This document shows, in pieces, positions 41,599 through 52,409 of a stretch of 64,000 nucleotides of DNA. This DNA is from Kalaharituber pfeilii (lineage: Eukaryota; Ascomycota; Pezizomycetes; Pezizales; Pezizaceae): the NCBI GenBank assembly GCA_015179045.1, contig WHUZ01000038.1:372001-436000 (forward strand), in the 5' to 3' direction. A program made the position numbers and the translations under genes. Every line of letters starts with the position of its first letter. Positions within the stretch are counted from its first letter, which is position 1. Under the pieces are notes generated by a model. That model was given only the letters and a program-made list of their open reading frames with translations. It ran no database searches and was not told where the DNA came from.

Positions 41599-43482
41599 GG
41601 TTATGAGCCCGGACTGTGCAAATCAGTCCACCGCATTCAAGTCGCATTTTGTTGCAGCCGCTTTTGATCGCACTTACTGCTCATCGCATTTCCTCGCATC
41701 CATCATCTACTGTCCACATTCAGATTCACCGATCTTCATGAGAAACTGGCAGCGCTACACCCACTCGGATACGGATAACTCTACCATAAACAATTTAGAC
41801 ATTAAGCCTGAATGTCACGATCAACCGAATTCCCCTCGAGTGCATCATGGAACCTCGTTGGCCTCTACACCAGATTCCGCTTGCCTGCCTGCAATCTCAC
41901 TCAGCAAGTCAACATATTGGTCCTCCATATGCTATGTATAGCATATGTACACATATATAAAAACTATGTTGTGTTTATTGAACGAAAGTGGGAGAATTAT
42001 TAGGCTTCAAAAGTAATGCGATGATGAGTTTGGGAACTGCATCATGCATACTTTGTGTCTGAAGTTGTGTTTTGATTATCGTTCATCTAAGCAGTTAAGT
42101 ATACTTACTAGTATGGAGAATACTGATATGGCGAATGTTTCGGCTAGAGGACTGAGTACCTGGTAGCAGCAGCTGCTGCTGAAGAGATCCTATCCACGCC
42201 GCTTGCGTGCAGCCGCAACCAGCTCAATTATGAGTGGTAAAGACCCGAGAAACGCCCCTGCATATGTATATGCCAGGTGGCTTTGCACCTCACAATTCAT
42301 TCATCCACTGTGCATAACGCAAGTGAAGAGATCTCTAGCTGCTGCCATGTACTAGAATCTGGAACAAGTCATGCCCGACGAGGAAGACTTCATCTACTGT
42401 GCTTATACGCAAGTAAAGAGATATCTAGGTGCTACTACGCACTAGAATCTGGAACCCGCAAGTTACGCCCGACAAGGGAAGACTTGAAGCTCTGACTGGC
42501 CTGGTGAATGCTCTGAGGAGATTCGACCTACATATATATGGGAGCTTGTTTGAGTCCCGCCGTCGAGTAAGGGTTGCAAATGGGTATATAAGGAGTTGCT
42601 GAGATCAGTACTCGCATGAGCGCTCGCCTTGTTAATAAAGCACTATGAGCATGTGGAAGGTGCTGGTGAGACCTTCGCATTAGTGGCTAAGTTTACCACA
42701 TTGTGATATGTATATGGCGCAACCTGAAGCGTTCGCTAGTGGGAGCAGTGTCTACTGGCTCAATGAGGCATGTACAGCCTAAAACAAGTATTAAAACCAT
42801 GATAATGTGACGTATCTCACATCTGTTAATTTTATTCCATCTTCTGAATATTTTAATCTGTATATGATAGCTAACGAAAAGGTTCTACTGTTACTCGCCT
42901 GTACCGATTACATCAAACGATTCAATGCCTCTTCGCCCTTTCAGCATTTGACAGCTACAAATGAGTTCTTATTCATCGCACCAGACAGCAGCATGGTCTA
43001 CAATTCCAAGGACGGCACCTATACCTATGGCTACACCTTTATGTTTTCGTAATGTCTAGTCAGACATGTACATGATAAGTCAGAGGTCGCTCAAATGGTC
43101 GGATGTCTGTGTGGTCATGGAGGACTAAGCACATCGCGATTCACCATTACGGAAGGAATCGAAGTCAAGCGAAACAGTGGGAGTTCAGCTTGTAGAACTG
43201 GCATATTGGGGTAGTACTCTTTCTCTCACGTAAGCTTTTTTCCCACTGGGTTTTTGCTACGGCGGTATGCATAAGGCATCGAGAGTTTTAAGGAGGCTAT
43301 ATGGAAAGAATATACATTGAGTGAAGTGTCTTTATATTGAGTTAAGTTTTTACCTGTTTTGTGTTGAACACTCTTTTTCCCTACCACGATGCTTTTTGTC
43401 CCACAGGGTTTTAGCACTGGAAAGGTTTTTATCGAGGTCAACAGTTCTGTACTATTGCCAGAGCATTTCGTTTGAGTGGGAG

Positions 43483-43802
43483 TGTTGAAAGATACGAGCT
43501 GAGGTGTGCATACAATGCACGAGTTCAGCTGATACAAGACAAGCTGATGCTGTCACTATGTTCAGCTGTTGTTACCACTGCATATGTCGTCATCTTCAGC
43601 TCTCATCAGATTGCAGCAACACAGCCTCATGTCTTGGCTCAGCTACTTTGGCAAACTCATGCTCGTGACAACGTCATAAGTCTGATAACTATGTCATATA
43701 TTTTAATGACTCCTGTATATAAATCATTGTTTTTCTCTCTCATGTTCAGTATCAATTAAGCCATAAGACTGCACAGGTCTATTACCATCTCGTTTTACAA
43801 CA
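43483..43802 (+). repeat. 3' LTR of the 2.5-kb non-autonomous element
   Basis: 320 bp, no difference from the 5' LTR noticed. Followed by TSD GATGA. Confidence 0.93.
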
Positions 43803-43863
43803 GATGAGTATGCCTATCTATACTGCCCTGTCCGCCTCTCATTGCCTTTTATCCCCTCGTGGC

Positions 43864-43905
43864 ATGCCCTGCCATGGCGAACAGCTGCAAGCGGGGTTAC
43901 GTGAC

Positions 43906-43944
<39 letters not shown>
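43864..43944 (+). mobile_element. LINE tail-only insertion, type 2, 81 bp, 10-bp TSD
   Basis: ccctgccatggcgaacagctgc aagcggggttacgtga, then A run of over 30. TSD CCCTCGTGGC at 43854-43863 and 43945-43954. Confidence 0.9.
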
Positions 43945-43946
<2 letters not shown>

Positions 43947-43973
43947 CTCGTGGCCTTTGACCCACATCACTGC

Positions 43974-44264
43974 TAGTGAGCGGCACGAGCCGAGCCAGCT
44001 CGAGCTCAAACGAGCCAAGATCATGCTTGTGTTTTTCTTGACAGCTCGCTAAAATGCTTAGCCAGTGCAAGGTTTCATAAACTGTAAATACCTAATATAG
44101 TAATAGTTAGAGACTTGGAGCTCATTCTGACCTACCAACAACTTCGAAATGCACAATTTAGCTGATAGTAGTGAGAAAGATGAAAATTTAGCTTAGTTTA
44201 GTTTAGTTTGTCAATATTATGTATATAATCAATCCAGGCTCGAGCTAGCTCGTGCCGCTCACTA
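43974..44264. mobile_element. hAT-type MITE, 291 bp, 8-bp TSD
   Basis: Inverted ends TAGTGAGCGGCACGAGC and complement at 44248-44264, with AGCTCGAGC subterminal motifs. TSD ATCACTGC at 43966-43973 and 44265-44272. An 8-bp TSD is diagnostic of hAT. No ORF. Confidence 0.9.
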
Positions 44265-44336
44265 ATCACTGCGACATCTATCAGGTACCTTGCCACCCCT
44301 CTGGCCTCATCGTAAACCAAGAGCACGGCTTGAACC

Positions 44337-44724
44337 TTTTTTTTTTTTTTTGACCACTTAAGCCCACCCACATACAGGTTTCCAGCTTATGACAGGGAAA
44401 AAACACTAGCTCAGCCGTGGTATACTTGGAGGAAGAGACCGAAATTCAGAGAGTGCGGTTGGGAGGGAAATGGTTGAGGGTATGCAAATACTAGTCGGAC
44501 AGGCGTAGGAAATAGGACTCGTCGACTTGTTGTCTTTGTCTTTGTTTTTGTTACCTGCATCATCATCACACACCGCGGGCCCCACTAGTGCTTACTTTTC
44601 GTTTCTTTCCCCTACACACAGGAGGATCGGGGATCTCTACTTAAACTATTTATCTATTTCCTTCTTTTATTTCATATGTAACTAAATCTCGCCATAGCCC
44701 TTGGAGCGGCATGCGAGTAATGAT

Positions 44725-44759
<35 letters not shown>

Positions 44760-44769
44760 ATGACAGGGA
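44337..44769 (-). mobile_element. LINE tail, type 3, carrying a nested ORF1-only insertion
   Basis: TSD ACGGCTTGAACC at 44325-44336 and 44770-44781. T run, then the complement of CCCTGTCATAAGCTGG..GTGGTC, a third tail type. After removal of 44400-44757 plus one nested TSD only about 60 bp remain, so this is also a tail-only insertion. Confidence 0.75.
44400..44757 (+). mobile_element. ORF1-only LINE derivative, 13-bp TSD
   Basis: TSD TTATGACAGGGAA at 44387-44399 and 44758-44770. Frame TSSAVVYLEEETEIQRVRLG, GKWLRVCKY-stop, then about 170 bp of UTR, type 1 hairpin at 44687 (ctcgccatagcccttggagcgg..gcgag) and poly(A). No ORF2. Confidence 0.9.
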
Positions 44770-44781
44770 ACGGCTTGAACC

Positions 44782-46039
44782 ATGAATAAGAGACGAACAA
44801 GTTCAATATTAGATATTGCATTTGGAGACTGTCGAAGGTCATGAACTAATAAAGGATGCAACTGATGATAACTCTGTTGGTATTCAAAGGGCGCGAAGTA
44901 GAGTTGCATTTTAAATAATGATATATATTAACTAAAATAACCTAGATAGTACCTGATATTGTCTTAGTCTAGGCGTTGGGAGCTTGCTTATGTTATTGTA
45001 TTTATGCCTCCGCTTGTTTTAGTTTTAGTTTTATTTTCCTTATCCCCAATGTAGTACTAGTAGTAATTGTATTAGACCATAGATCTTAATTCATTTTTAC
45101 CTTAGGTTGCAAAAGGATAAGCTGCCCGTTGCATTATGATAGATATCCAAATTGTAATTTTGAGACATATAGAATATGGAGAAGCATCTCTCAATTCAGG
45201 GTAACAGCGCCTGCATTCTTTGCCAACCACCCCTGAATTGTTCGATTTCAGCTATTATAGCTATTAGTAGGGTCAATGACAATGTTCATATCACTAAGTA
45301 GAGTATCCATATGATTTGAGAAATCATGTATTCTACCGTAATTCACTGCCAAGCGAGCTACACTGCCAAACAAGCTCACTTGCGCAACAAACAGACTACT
45401 CGCTACAGTATGTATCTCCACTACTATAAAATATTTTTGTGTCCCCCTTCTAACAAGGTCAAACCAACAGCCATTCTTTCTATCCTGTACCTTTAATTCC
45501 CTAATTTTATGATGGTTAAGGTATTATGGCTCCTCACATTTTTGCAATGCTTCTTGGCATACTAGTACATTTTTGTAGTAATAGAATTCTAAGGTCTGCA
45601 CTTCGCAATAAAATATTCACAGCTGTAAATATGGTAATTGCATTGTATGTAAAAGTATAAAAAGAGCAGTGAAGCAATTTCTGCAGTGGTTGTGAAAAAA
45701 TTCACTGTATTCACCTTCTCGTAGAAACAATTTGTATGAGAATACCGGCCAAAACTAGGTATTGGGATTTTTGCATTGCAATTGCTCAATTTAAATGGAG
45801 AAAGTATTGTATACCTATCTACTGTATAGATAAGTCTCTTCAATCACAATTTGAGGCCGTTATAGTACAAGTGACACAATTGGGAGGCATTGCAATTGAA
45901 TCCGGTAAGCATTTTGTATGAGCAAACCAATGACAAGACATTGTGTGAAAATGCGGTGATATGTAAGTCCTCCAAAACTATGCTTTGGTGAAAACAAATG
46001 GGCTGAGAATGAAGTACGTGGTCTTATTTAGTTTATATG
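44782..46039. other. AT-rich, no recognisable gene; possible MITE end at 45339
   Basis: TA-CCGTAATTCACTGCCAAGCG at 45337-45358 resembles the end of MITE M3 at 62076, but the opposite end was not found. Other short frames look random. Confidence 0.35.
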
Positions 46040-46383
46040 CAAACGGACGGCCCAGAGTGCAGATGGTGCGGGGAAGAAGAAGAGACAGTGGGGCATTTTT
46101 GGAGGAGATGGCCCGGGGGCTGGAAGCGGTGAAAGACCCTCCGAAGGCGAGGGAGGGGAGTGGAGACCCAATAATGGTGTTGATGGTGTGGGTGGAGAGA
46201 GGATAACGAACTCCCGTCCCGGGGAGGGAGCTGAGTCTGCGTTGAAGGCATGGCTTTACTTTACTTTTTTGTTTATTTCCTTATTCTTCTATGTAATTAA
46301 TCTCGCCATAGGGCGGCATGCGAGTATGATTTTCAAAAAAAAAAAAAATAAATAAAAAAATAAATAAAAATAAAAATAAAAAA
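46040..46383 (+). pseudogene. 5'-truncated LINE ORF2 end with type 1 tail
   Basis: Frame QTDGPECRWCGEEEETVGHFW then frameshift; UTR; hairpin with its central loop deleted (ctcgccatagggcggcatgcgag, 46302-46324); A-rich tail with T interruptions to 46383. Confidence 0.78.
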
Positions 46384-46418
46384 GGAAACTGCGTGGATCA
46401 TTCTATGGTGGTGGAGAT

Positions 46419-46969
46419 TTTTTTTTTTTTTTTTTTTTTTTTTATTTCACGTAACCCTGCTTGCAGCTGTTCGCTATGGCAGGGTCCCTGAACCGAAGTC
46501 CTTATGACCCGGAGACAGGCACCTGTGCAATTACATACAAATACGTTCCCTAATATGACATCAACGAAAAATAAAACTACCCCTTCAGCTACGAGATACC
46601 AGCTGTCCGTATTTTGGGCAGTTGGTAAAAGGGACACCCAAGAACCCCACATAAGAAGTTCTCCCTCACACTTCTGAGAGCGCTTTTCCTTCCCTTCTAC
46701 CACTGCTTCATTCACGCCCATCCTGTCATCCCGCTCTTTCCTCTTTTCTCTTGTACCCACTCCATTCCACTCATATAATTTCGAGTGTAACCATTTCCCC
46801 GACAACCTTACCTTCGCAGGTTTTTGACCATCCTCCCCTTTTAGGTAGACTACTACCGAGCTGGCCTTCTTCCCTTCCCTCTTCTCCTTCTTCAACAACC
46901 ATAGGGCTGCAACTATGCTCCCCATTCACGGGTTCGCCTTCTCCATCCAGTCCTCAACCTTTCCAAGCT
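46419..46969 (-). mobile_element. ORF1-only LINE derivative, type 2 tail, 13-bp TSD
   Basis: TSD TGGTGGTGGAGAT at 46406-46418 and 46970-46982. Minus-strand frame KLGKVEDWMEKANP-stop-MGSIVAALWLLKKEKREGKK, SSVVVYLKGEDGQKPAKVRL, SGKWLHSKLYEWN and a basic tail. UTR and type 2 hairpin follow with a compensated pair (ccctgc..gcaggg instead of gcgggg). The W-to-stop change kills the frame. No ORF2. Confidence 0.9.
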
Positions 46970-47245
46970 TGGTGGTGGAGATATTTGCTTTGTCAGGTCG
47001 TCAGTTTTGGTGCGGAAGTGTGCTTATTTGGCAATGAATTACAGTAAGTAGGGCACATCTAACTGGCACTCACGATTGATGCACGATACAGAAAGAAATG
47101 GGAACGACTTACATCTGAGTATTGCATATTATCAATTAAAATTTCAAAATGGTGACCATCCATATATCAGAAAATGAAACTTGTATTAGCTAGAATTCAT
47201 GCACTCATACATCATTCCAATACTCCGTAACATCACTCTCTTGCT

Positions 47246-47291
47246 GTAGCCCTCTGAGCAGCACATGCTAGTAATATTACAAAAAAAAAAG
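47246..47291 (+). mobile_element. Degenerate LINE tail, type 1
   Basis: gctgtagccctctgagcagc, atgctagtaatatt, then a short A run. Old copy. Confidence 0.5.
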
Positions 47292-47496
47292 TTCAGGAAC
47301 ATTATTTGTATCCAAATTTGAACAGCAATAGCAAAATAAGACCAGCATAAATCATCATTCATCAATTATAGCAGTATCAGGTCATTCCCAGCGAACATGA
47401 TATCTGTGATTGGTTTTATAAACTCAACGTTAGGGCCAGGCAATGATGCACCTACGTTGGCAATGTTCGTAATCCAGTCTCTTTCTTAGTTTTGAA

Positions 47497-48547
47497 TTAT
47501 CTATCAACAAGCGTAAGCTCAGCTGTGCCTGGACAGCCTTCCGTAATTCCATTAGAGCTGGTGCATTCCGAGAAGAGCTTCTTTCCGATGTGGCTGTCTC
47601 CTCCGTAGCCGAGACGGTGGCAGTTGCCTTGAGATTGTGCGTTTTCTTTAAGAAACCATTTGAATGCGACGGTTGAATCCAGCACGAAACTGGGTACTGT
47701 GGCCTCCGTGGCTCTGGGATTGCACAGCATGGGTACCTTCAATGTTAACACTCCTCTCAAGATGCAATATCCCAGCCTCCGAATGGTGCACTCACTCTGC
47801 TTCCTTGTTCTCCGATCCAGCATCTTTTCAACCTCTTGCCAACCTCCATACACCCATTCCGGTACCTATATATCATCCCTGATGAGCCCCACTCTTTGTT
47901 CCTCCCGCAATGCCTCATCCGAATTATGAACCTAAGGTTAATCTCACCCTTTCCGCCCTCTCAGTTCCCTTGATTCCTTCCTGTTCCTGCCTCGGTAGCC
48001 CCAATCGGACCCTGACTCCCTCTTTCGCCTCTCTCAGCAGCCTCTCCTCGTCGGCAATCACGATCGGCATGCCATTGATTCTCTCCTCCGATATCCAAGT
48101 GGGCCTCCTAGGTACCTGTGTCGGGGTCCATCTTAACGGGCATGGATCTCTTACCGGCAGGATCGGAGGGATTGTGGTGGAGGGACGGAAGTCGGGAGGG
48201 TGAGATATCACTGTATCGCAATACAACAGTCAGTCCTCAACAGCGTTCGCTGTCAATATGGGAACCGAATGCGTACCTGTGTCCCGCGGAATTGCTAGTT
48301 TATTTCCTTCCCTCTCCATGTACTCCTTCCAATTGCACCTGGGAAACGCCCTGCCGCCCACCCAACCGTGGCCGCATACCCAGCTGACGCCGTTCCAGAC
48401 CGTAGTGCGTTCCATTTCCGCAATGTTGGGGAGTTGATAGCGAATGTCGTATGGGAACTTGTTAGGGCCGGTTGGAGACATTCTCAATTGTTGAAGGAAG
48501 CCCGATGGTCTACTACTCGCGTTTTGATGAGACTTGTAAATAGACAT
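47497..48547 (-). CDS. Unrecognised 300-aa protein, three exons
   Basis: Minus-strand exons 48547-48277, 48210-47948 and 47865-47497. Intron 1 is 66 bp (GTACGC, CTGAC branch, ACAG); intron 2 is 82 bp (GTGAGA, ATATAG). Phases match (1 and 0), giving one 300-aa frame. Exon 1 contains KFPYDIRYQLPNIAEMERTT and VWNGVSWVCGHGWVGGRAF; exon 2 is proline- then charge-rich (EERLLREAKEGVRVRLGLP); exon 3 has VYGGWQEVEKMLDRR and CILRGVLTLKVPMLCN. No domain I can name, no signal peptide or TM segment. Start at 48547 is the first Met of the open stretch; an upstream exon is possible. Support comes from fitting splice sites only. Confidence 0.5.
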
Positions 48548-48961
48548 AATGGCAATCCCGTCCCGATAGAGTCGTGGATCAAACAGTTCGAAATAAGATC
48601 AAAGTGTGAAGTGATTGAAGGTGGCGTGAACCCCAAGTGATCGAGTGAGTGGATTGGCTTTATGCTTCCTGGGCCCAGAGGTTGAGTGGGACTTGAGTTC
48701 CGAACCTGCTAAAAGACGTCGATCACTCTCTGACCCGCCTGAATTCTACACAGAGGGATCTGCGTTGCCGTCACGCGTGATACCGGATCATTACAGCGAG
48801 GCAATTGATACCAGCGCTGTTTATGCTCCCTGTGCGAGTTCCTGCCCAAAGCCAGCGAAGTCCAGTCACGATAAAGTAAACTCCAGTCGGAGTACGCCAC
48901 ATGTTCACCTTTAAAGATCCACGTGTACAGAGGGCCACAAAACGAGGGCTCACCAGGGCTG

Positions 48962-49642
48962 CTAGTTTTCATGTGGGGAGTACGAGCTTAGGCTCTCCGC
49001 TCCTTGCGAGGTGCGAACTAGCATAAGTGAGCTTGAGAGAGACCGTGAAATCAGTTTCCGATTGCTAAGCTGAAAGTGCCGTGGCTGTAAAATCTTTCTT
49101 GCAACTATATCGGATAGATCATACAAACCTGGCACGACCTTCTGAAGCTTCGGGAACCAATGGAAGGACATGGCCGTAATGCTTATCCACGAGCAACCAC
49201 AAAAAGAAGTAGAAGGTATACCTAGGTGAGTTGTCCAAATTTTTCCTTTGCATGTTAGCTTCATTGATTTCGAGGTTCTATGAATACAGTTTGGGTGCAC
49301 TCTCATGCCGAGCCTTTGGGGGATGTCTAGATTTTTTTTGAATTCCTGGTCGGCTCCTAGTTGTCGTAGCGTCGTACCCAGGCCATAACTTTCGTAGGTA
49401 CGAGCGGCCTGCTCAGGACGTAAAAAGCAAAAGCCTCTGAACAGATATGATCTTAACGTTTCAGTCAAGCGAGCCAAGAGAGTTGTATATGGCAGCGGAA
49501 CAGGCACAGCATCCCGGGAATGAGAACGCTCAGCACTGGTATCCCGTATAGTGATATTAGTGTACAGTACTGCTATCGTTTCCAAAACTGAAATAGTCAC
49601 ATGAACTGTAATAGCTACTTGTTCCAATAGGAAATTTCTCAT
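48962..49642 (-). CDS. Unrecognised 226-aa open frame (doubtful)
   Basis: MRNFLLEQVAITVHVTISVL..SLSSYSPHEN. Long for a random frame in AT/GC-balanced DNA, but the composition (Ser, Leu, Arg-rich) and lack of motifs do not separate it from chance. It lies upstream of, and in the same orientation as, the 47497-48547 gene. Confidence 0.25.
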   Translation of the reverse strand: MRNFLLEQVAITVHVTISVLETIAVLYTNITIRDTSAERSHSRDAVPVPLPYTTLLARLTETLRSYLFRGFCFLRPEQAARTYESYGLGTTLRQLGADQEFKKNLDIPQRLGMRVHPNCIHRTSKSMKLTCKGKIWTTHLGIPSTSFCGCSWISITAMSFHWFPKLQKVVPGLYDLSDIVARKILQPRHFQLSNRKLISRSLSSSLMLVRTSQGAESLSSYSPHEN

Positions 49643-50577
49643 TTAGCCACGGGGAACGGGACTGAAAGTCAGCCCGTACGAGGGCAGAAGCGCATCATTT
49701 GCCTGATGAATCACGCGCGCTAATTCTTGTACTGTGATTTGTGCACTATACTACGTCTTTTTGTGCGATTGCAGCCATACGGCTATCACAAGAATCCCTC
49801 GTTGGCGAATGAACGCAACTGCTGCAAAATATTCGATACAATGTTACTAGACCTTAAGGACATACCAGTACTGTAGCTTAGGGAATGGAAAGAAAATGGA
49901 ACTCAATTCCATTTCCCATGTGAGCACCATGCCCATGTCCCATACGGACATGCTATACTGTAGAGTACATAGGCACAAAACTTGCCCCCACCTCAGTTCT
50001 CGAACCAGACGATGCTTACCTGTAGAGCGGCAAGTCAACACCCCCCTGCACCTGTAGGCGAACTTCAGCCCATGCGCATGCCCACGGCAATCTGCAGTAA
50101 ACTGGACCCCTGCTCCATGTACATTGCTATCCCTGTCAGTTCCAAGTCTCGTGTAGGAGCTATCGTGTGGTCTTGAGGGAGAGCCTACATTCAATGACTC
50201 AGCGAAGTCTCACTTTTCTTGGCGCCTCCGTTCGCGGGCTTCATGTGCGAGCAGAACGTCGATTTCAAATTTGCTCCTTGAATTTGTAGAGCGATAACCA
50301 TACCATGTACTGCATAGCAAAGGGGGCATTTTCTTGATAATTGTAGCTAATTCTACGGACTATGACAAAAAAAGTAAAGAACAGCGCTCTTTAACCCAAA
50401 TTATGCCATATGTTCACCAACTTAGCTCTCTAATCGGAGTCATGTTTGCTGGCTGCTAAAATTCTGCCATCATAATAGATGTTTAATCCATTCTATTTAG
50501 CATTTGTAAGACTTTGTTTCCCTGGCTTTGCTAGTTTTCAAGCAAGCTTTCCACTTCTCAAAACCGTCAATTTGTTA
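49643..50577. other. No recognisable gene
   Basis: Short frames only; the stretch gtactgcatagcaaaggggg near 50307 recurs near 58840. Confidence 0.4.
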
Positions 50578-50650
50578 GCCTCGTCCCCAGCGCTCACGTG
50601 ATCACCCGATTAGCTAATCTCAGGCTTCTACAAACGCCTGGGGACGAGGC
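50578..50650. mobile_element. 73-bp mini-MITE
   Basis: 13-bp perfect inverted ends GCCTCGTCCCCAG..CTGGGGACGAGGC flanked by TA on both sides (50576-50577, 50651-50652). Non-coding. Confidence 0.75.
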
Positions 50651-50898
50651 TATCAATTTGTATGGGAAATTGGCCCTCTTAGAATATGTGGGAGTTTGTA
50701 ATTTTTTAAGTTCTACGACCAGAACCGTACGGCTCTAATTAGGTCATATCACGAGACTATAGTAGTATCTCAACCAATGCGATAAACACGTACAGTTCTC
50801 TTTCCCCGCCTACGCCACAACGCAAGAGACATAGAGGATGCATCCGAGATGGAGAATAAGACCTTAAACTTCTCCTTACTTCCCTAGCTTTCTAGGTT

Positions 50899-50990
50899 TT
50901 TTTTTTTTTTTGGGGGGGGAGGGGTGGGGAGAGTCACGTAATCCCACATATAGGCTATCAGTCTATGGCAGAGATAGCTTTCTCACTTGA
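50899..50990 (-). mobile_element. LINE tail, type 3
   Basis: T run, G-rich stretch, then the complement of GCCATAGACTGATAGCC..GGGATTACGTGAC. The GCCATAG and TTACGTGA blocks are shared with types 1 and 2. Confidence 0.6.
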
Positions 50991-51956
50991 TCGTGGGGTA
51001 ATTCGTCAACCCCAAGAAGCGTAAGTCTGGTTCGAGATTAGGCCCCCAAAAAAATATAAAACAAAGAATCAAAAGAGCTGATAGAGTATAGCGGAATGAT
51101 TGTTGTGATAGAAAGTCATACAGTTAGCTTTTATTCCGATAAGGAACTCCATCTGGTCAAGACTGCCCGCTTGGTATTTAACTTTGGGCAGCTAAACTTA
51201 TCAATAGAAACGAAGTTCTTCAACAAAAACAACACTGAATGGGTACCAAATTGATCTTTATCCAGGCGTCTTTGGTCACGCACTACGTATTTAGATCTTC
51301 GCTGTGTAAAATGCAGCATGGAGAGCATTTCTGACATAGAGTTAACTTTGCAAGCGTATATTGATGACATCTTGCATCAACACACCCACGACCACTGTCC
51401 TCTTCCAATACAGGTTCTCCAGAGTCCCTAAACCAACTTTTCCTTGTGCCCGGCACGCACGCGCTAGTGAGGGCAAACGGTATGAGGGTAATAAGAGCAA
51501 GGAGGATGAGAGAGGGTCGCTATTGCGTCAAACAGAGCCATGTGTTGCTATGTCTATGTTTGCACGTTGCAATCAGGGAATAGGACGTGATGATTTGGGA
51601 GGAACTCTTAAAGGTCGATGAGTGGGAGAAGATATTGCAATGACGCCGAAGTGGGAGGATGGAGGGTGCGGATGCAGTGGGTTTTATAAGATCTTAGTTG
51701 GAGGGGACTACGCTGGCCAGCGCAAACTGGCGATCGTACCCGAATTTGACATGAAATCATTTTTGTCACTTCTATGTTTTGGACTGCGATCATGCCTAGT
51801 CTAAAGGTTTGTTTCACATTTCCTTTTTCCGCAATAACTTCTAGATACGTCCTTGTGTTGAGAGGTGAGACTCTCAAAAGAACAACTTGGGTGCAACAAA
51901 ATTTGATGCCTTCATAGTCTGGTTGGCAGTGGCTAACGCTTTCGCATGCTGGGCGA
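50991..51956. other. No recognisable gene
   Basis: Frames of 79-89 codons on either strand show no motif or splice support. Confidence 0.4.
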
Positions 51957-52409
51957 TATGGTGGAGTGCATCAGTAAGGGACCACCCGCGACCAAAATAC
52001 TAAACCGGAACTTGCAACTCTATTCCATCACCCAACCACATCTGATTAAAAATTAAACAATGTAGGCATGTACTATTTCGCTTGCTCTACAACTCTTCAT
52101 TGTCCAAATTAAAAAAAAATTAATGTGGTGTTGAGAAATAGCAGATTAAAAAATTTGCACTTTGTATGGGAGGCCTTCTAATTGTTACATGCCAAGATTG
52201 CCAAGATTGCAGTATTAGTACTAGTGCAGAAAGAAAAATTACTATATAGAGAAAAGATCTACTCAACTCTTCGATGACTCTTATATACACGTTGTGTAAA
52301 CTCATTAGTACCATATCTACAACCATCCCGATAAGCCTCCATGGTTATAAAAGAAGCGATTAATAGTAACATCTGGAACAGAACTAAGACCTTTAGGAAT
52401 TGTTAATCG

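Larger units (their letters stand above)
41279..43802 (+). mobile_element. Non-autonomous copia-type LTR element, 2.5 kb
   Basis: Two 320-bp LTRs (41279-41598, 43483-43802) that read as identical, TSD GATGA (41274-41278 and 43803-43807). Half-tRNA(iMet) primer site ggttatgagcccgg at 41599 and polypurine tract gagtgggag before the 3' LTR. The 1884-bp interior has no Gag-Pol. Its 3' part (43225-43460) has the blocks tcccactgggtttttg, gtcccacagggtttt and aaggtttttatcgagg. A roughly 90-bp imperfect tandem duplication lies at about 42310-42485. Confidence 0.92.
40890..44336 (-). pseudogene. LINE ORF2 remnant split by four later insertions
   Basis: Pieces on the minus strand in order: near 44330-44265 (ARGVARYLIDV), 43973-43945 (AVMWVKGHE), 43863-43803, then 41278-41136 (IIQYQEEIIVTEAGIKM..TEERNRLNLSYRPFTML) and an eroded knuckle at 41060-40930. 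They are separated by a hAT-type MITE (43974-44264), a tail-only insertion (43864-43944) and an LTR element (41279-43802). All borders carry TSDs. The right end meets the type 3 tail at 44337. Confidence 0.75.

Noticed and set aside
48368..48914. Two plus-strand frames (90 and 89 codons) opposite the 47497-48547 gene
   Set aside because: They look partly protein-like (AKRRRSLSDPP) but have no splice link between them, and the minus-strand three-exon model fits better. Not excluded.
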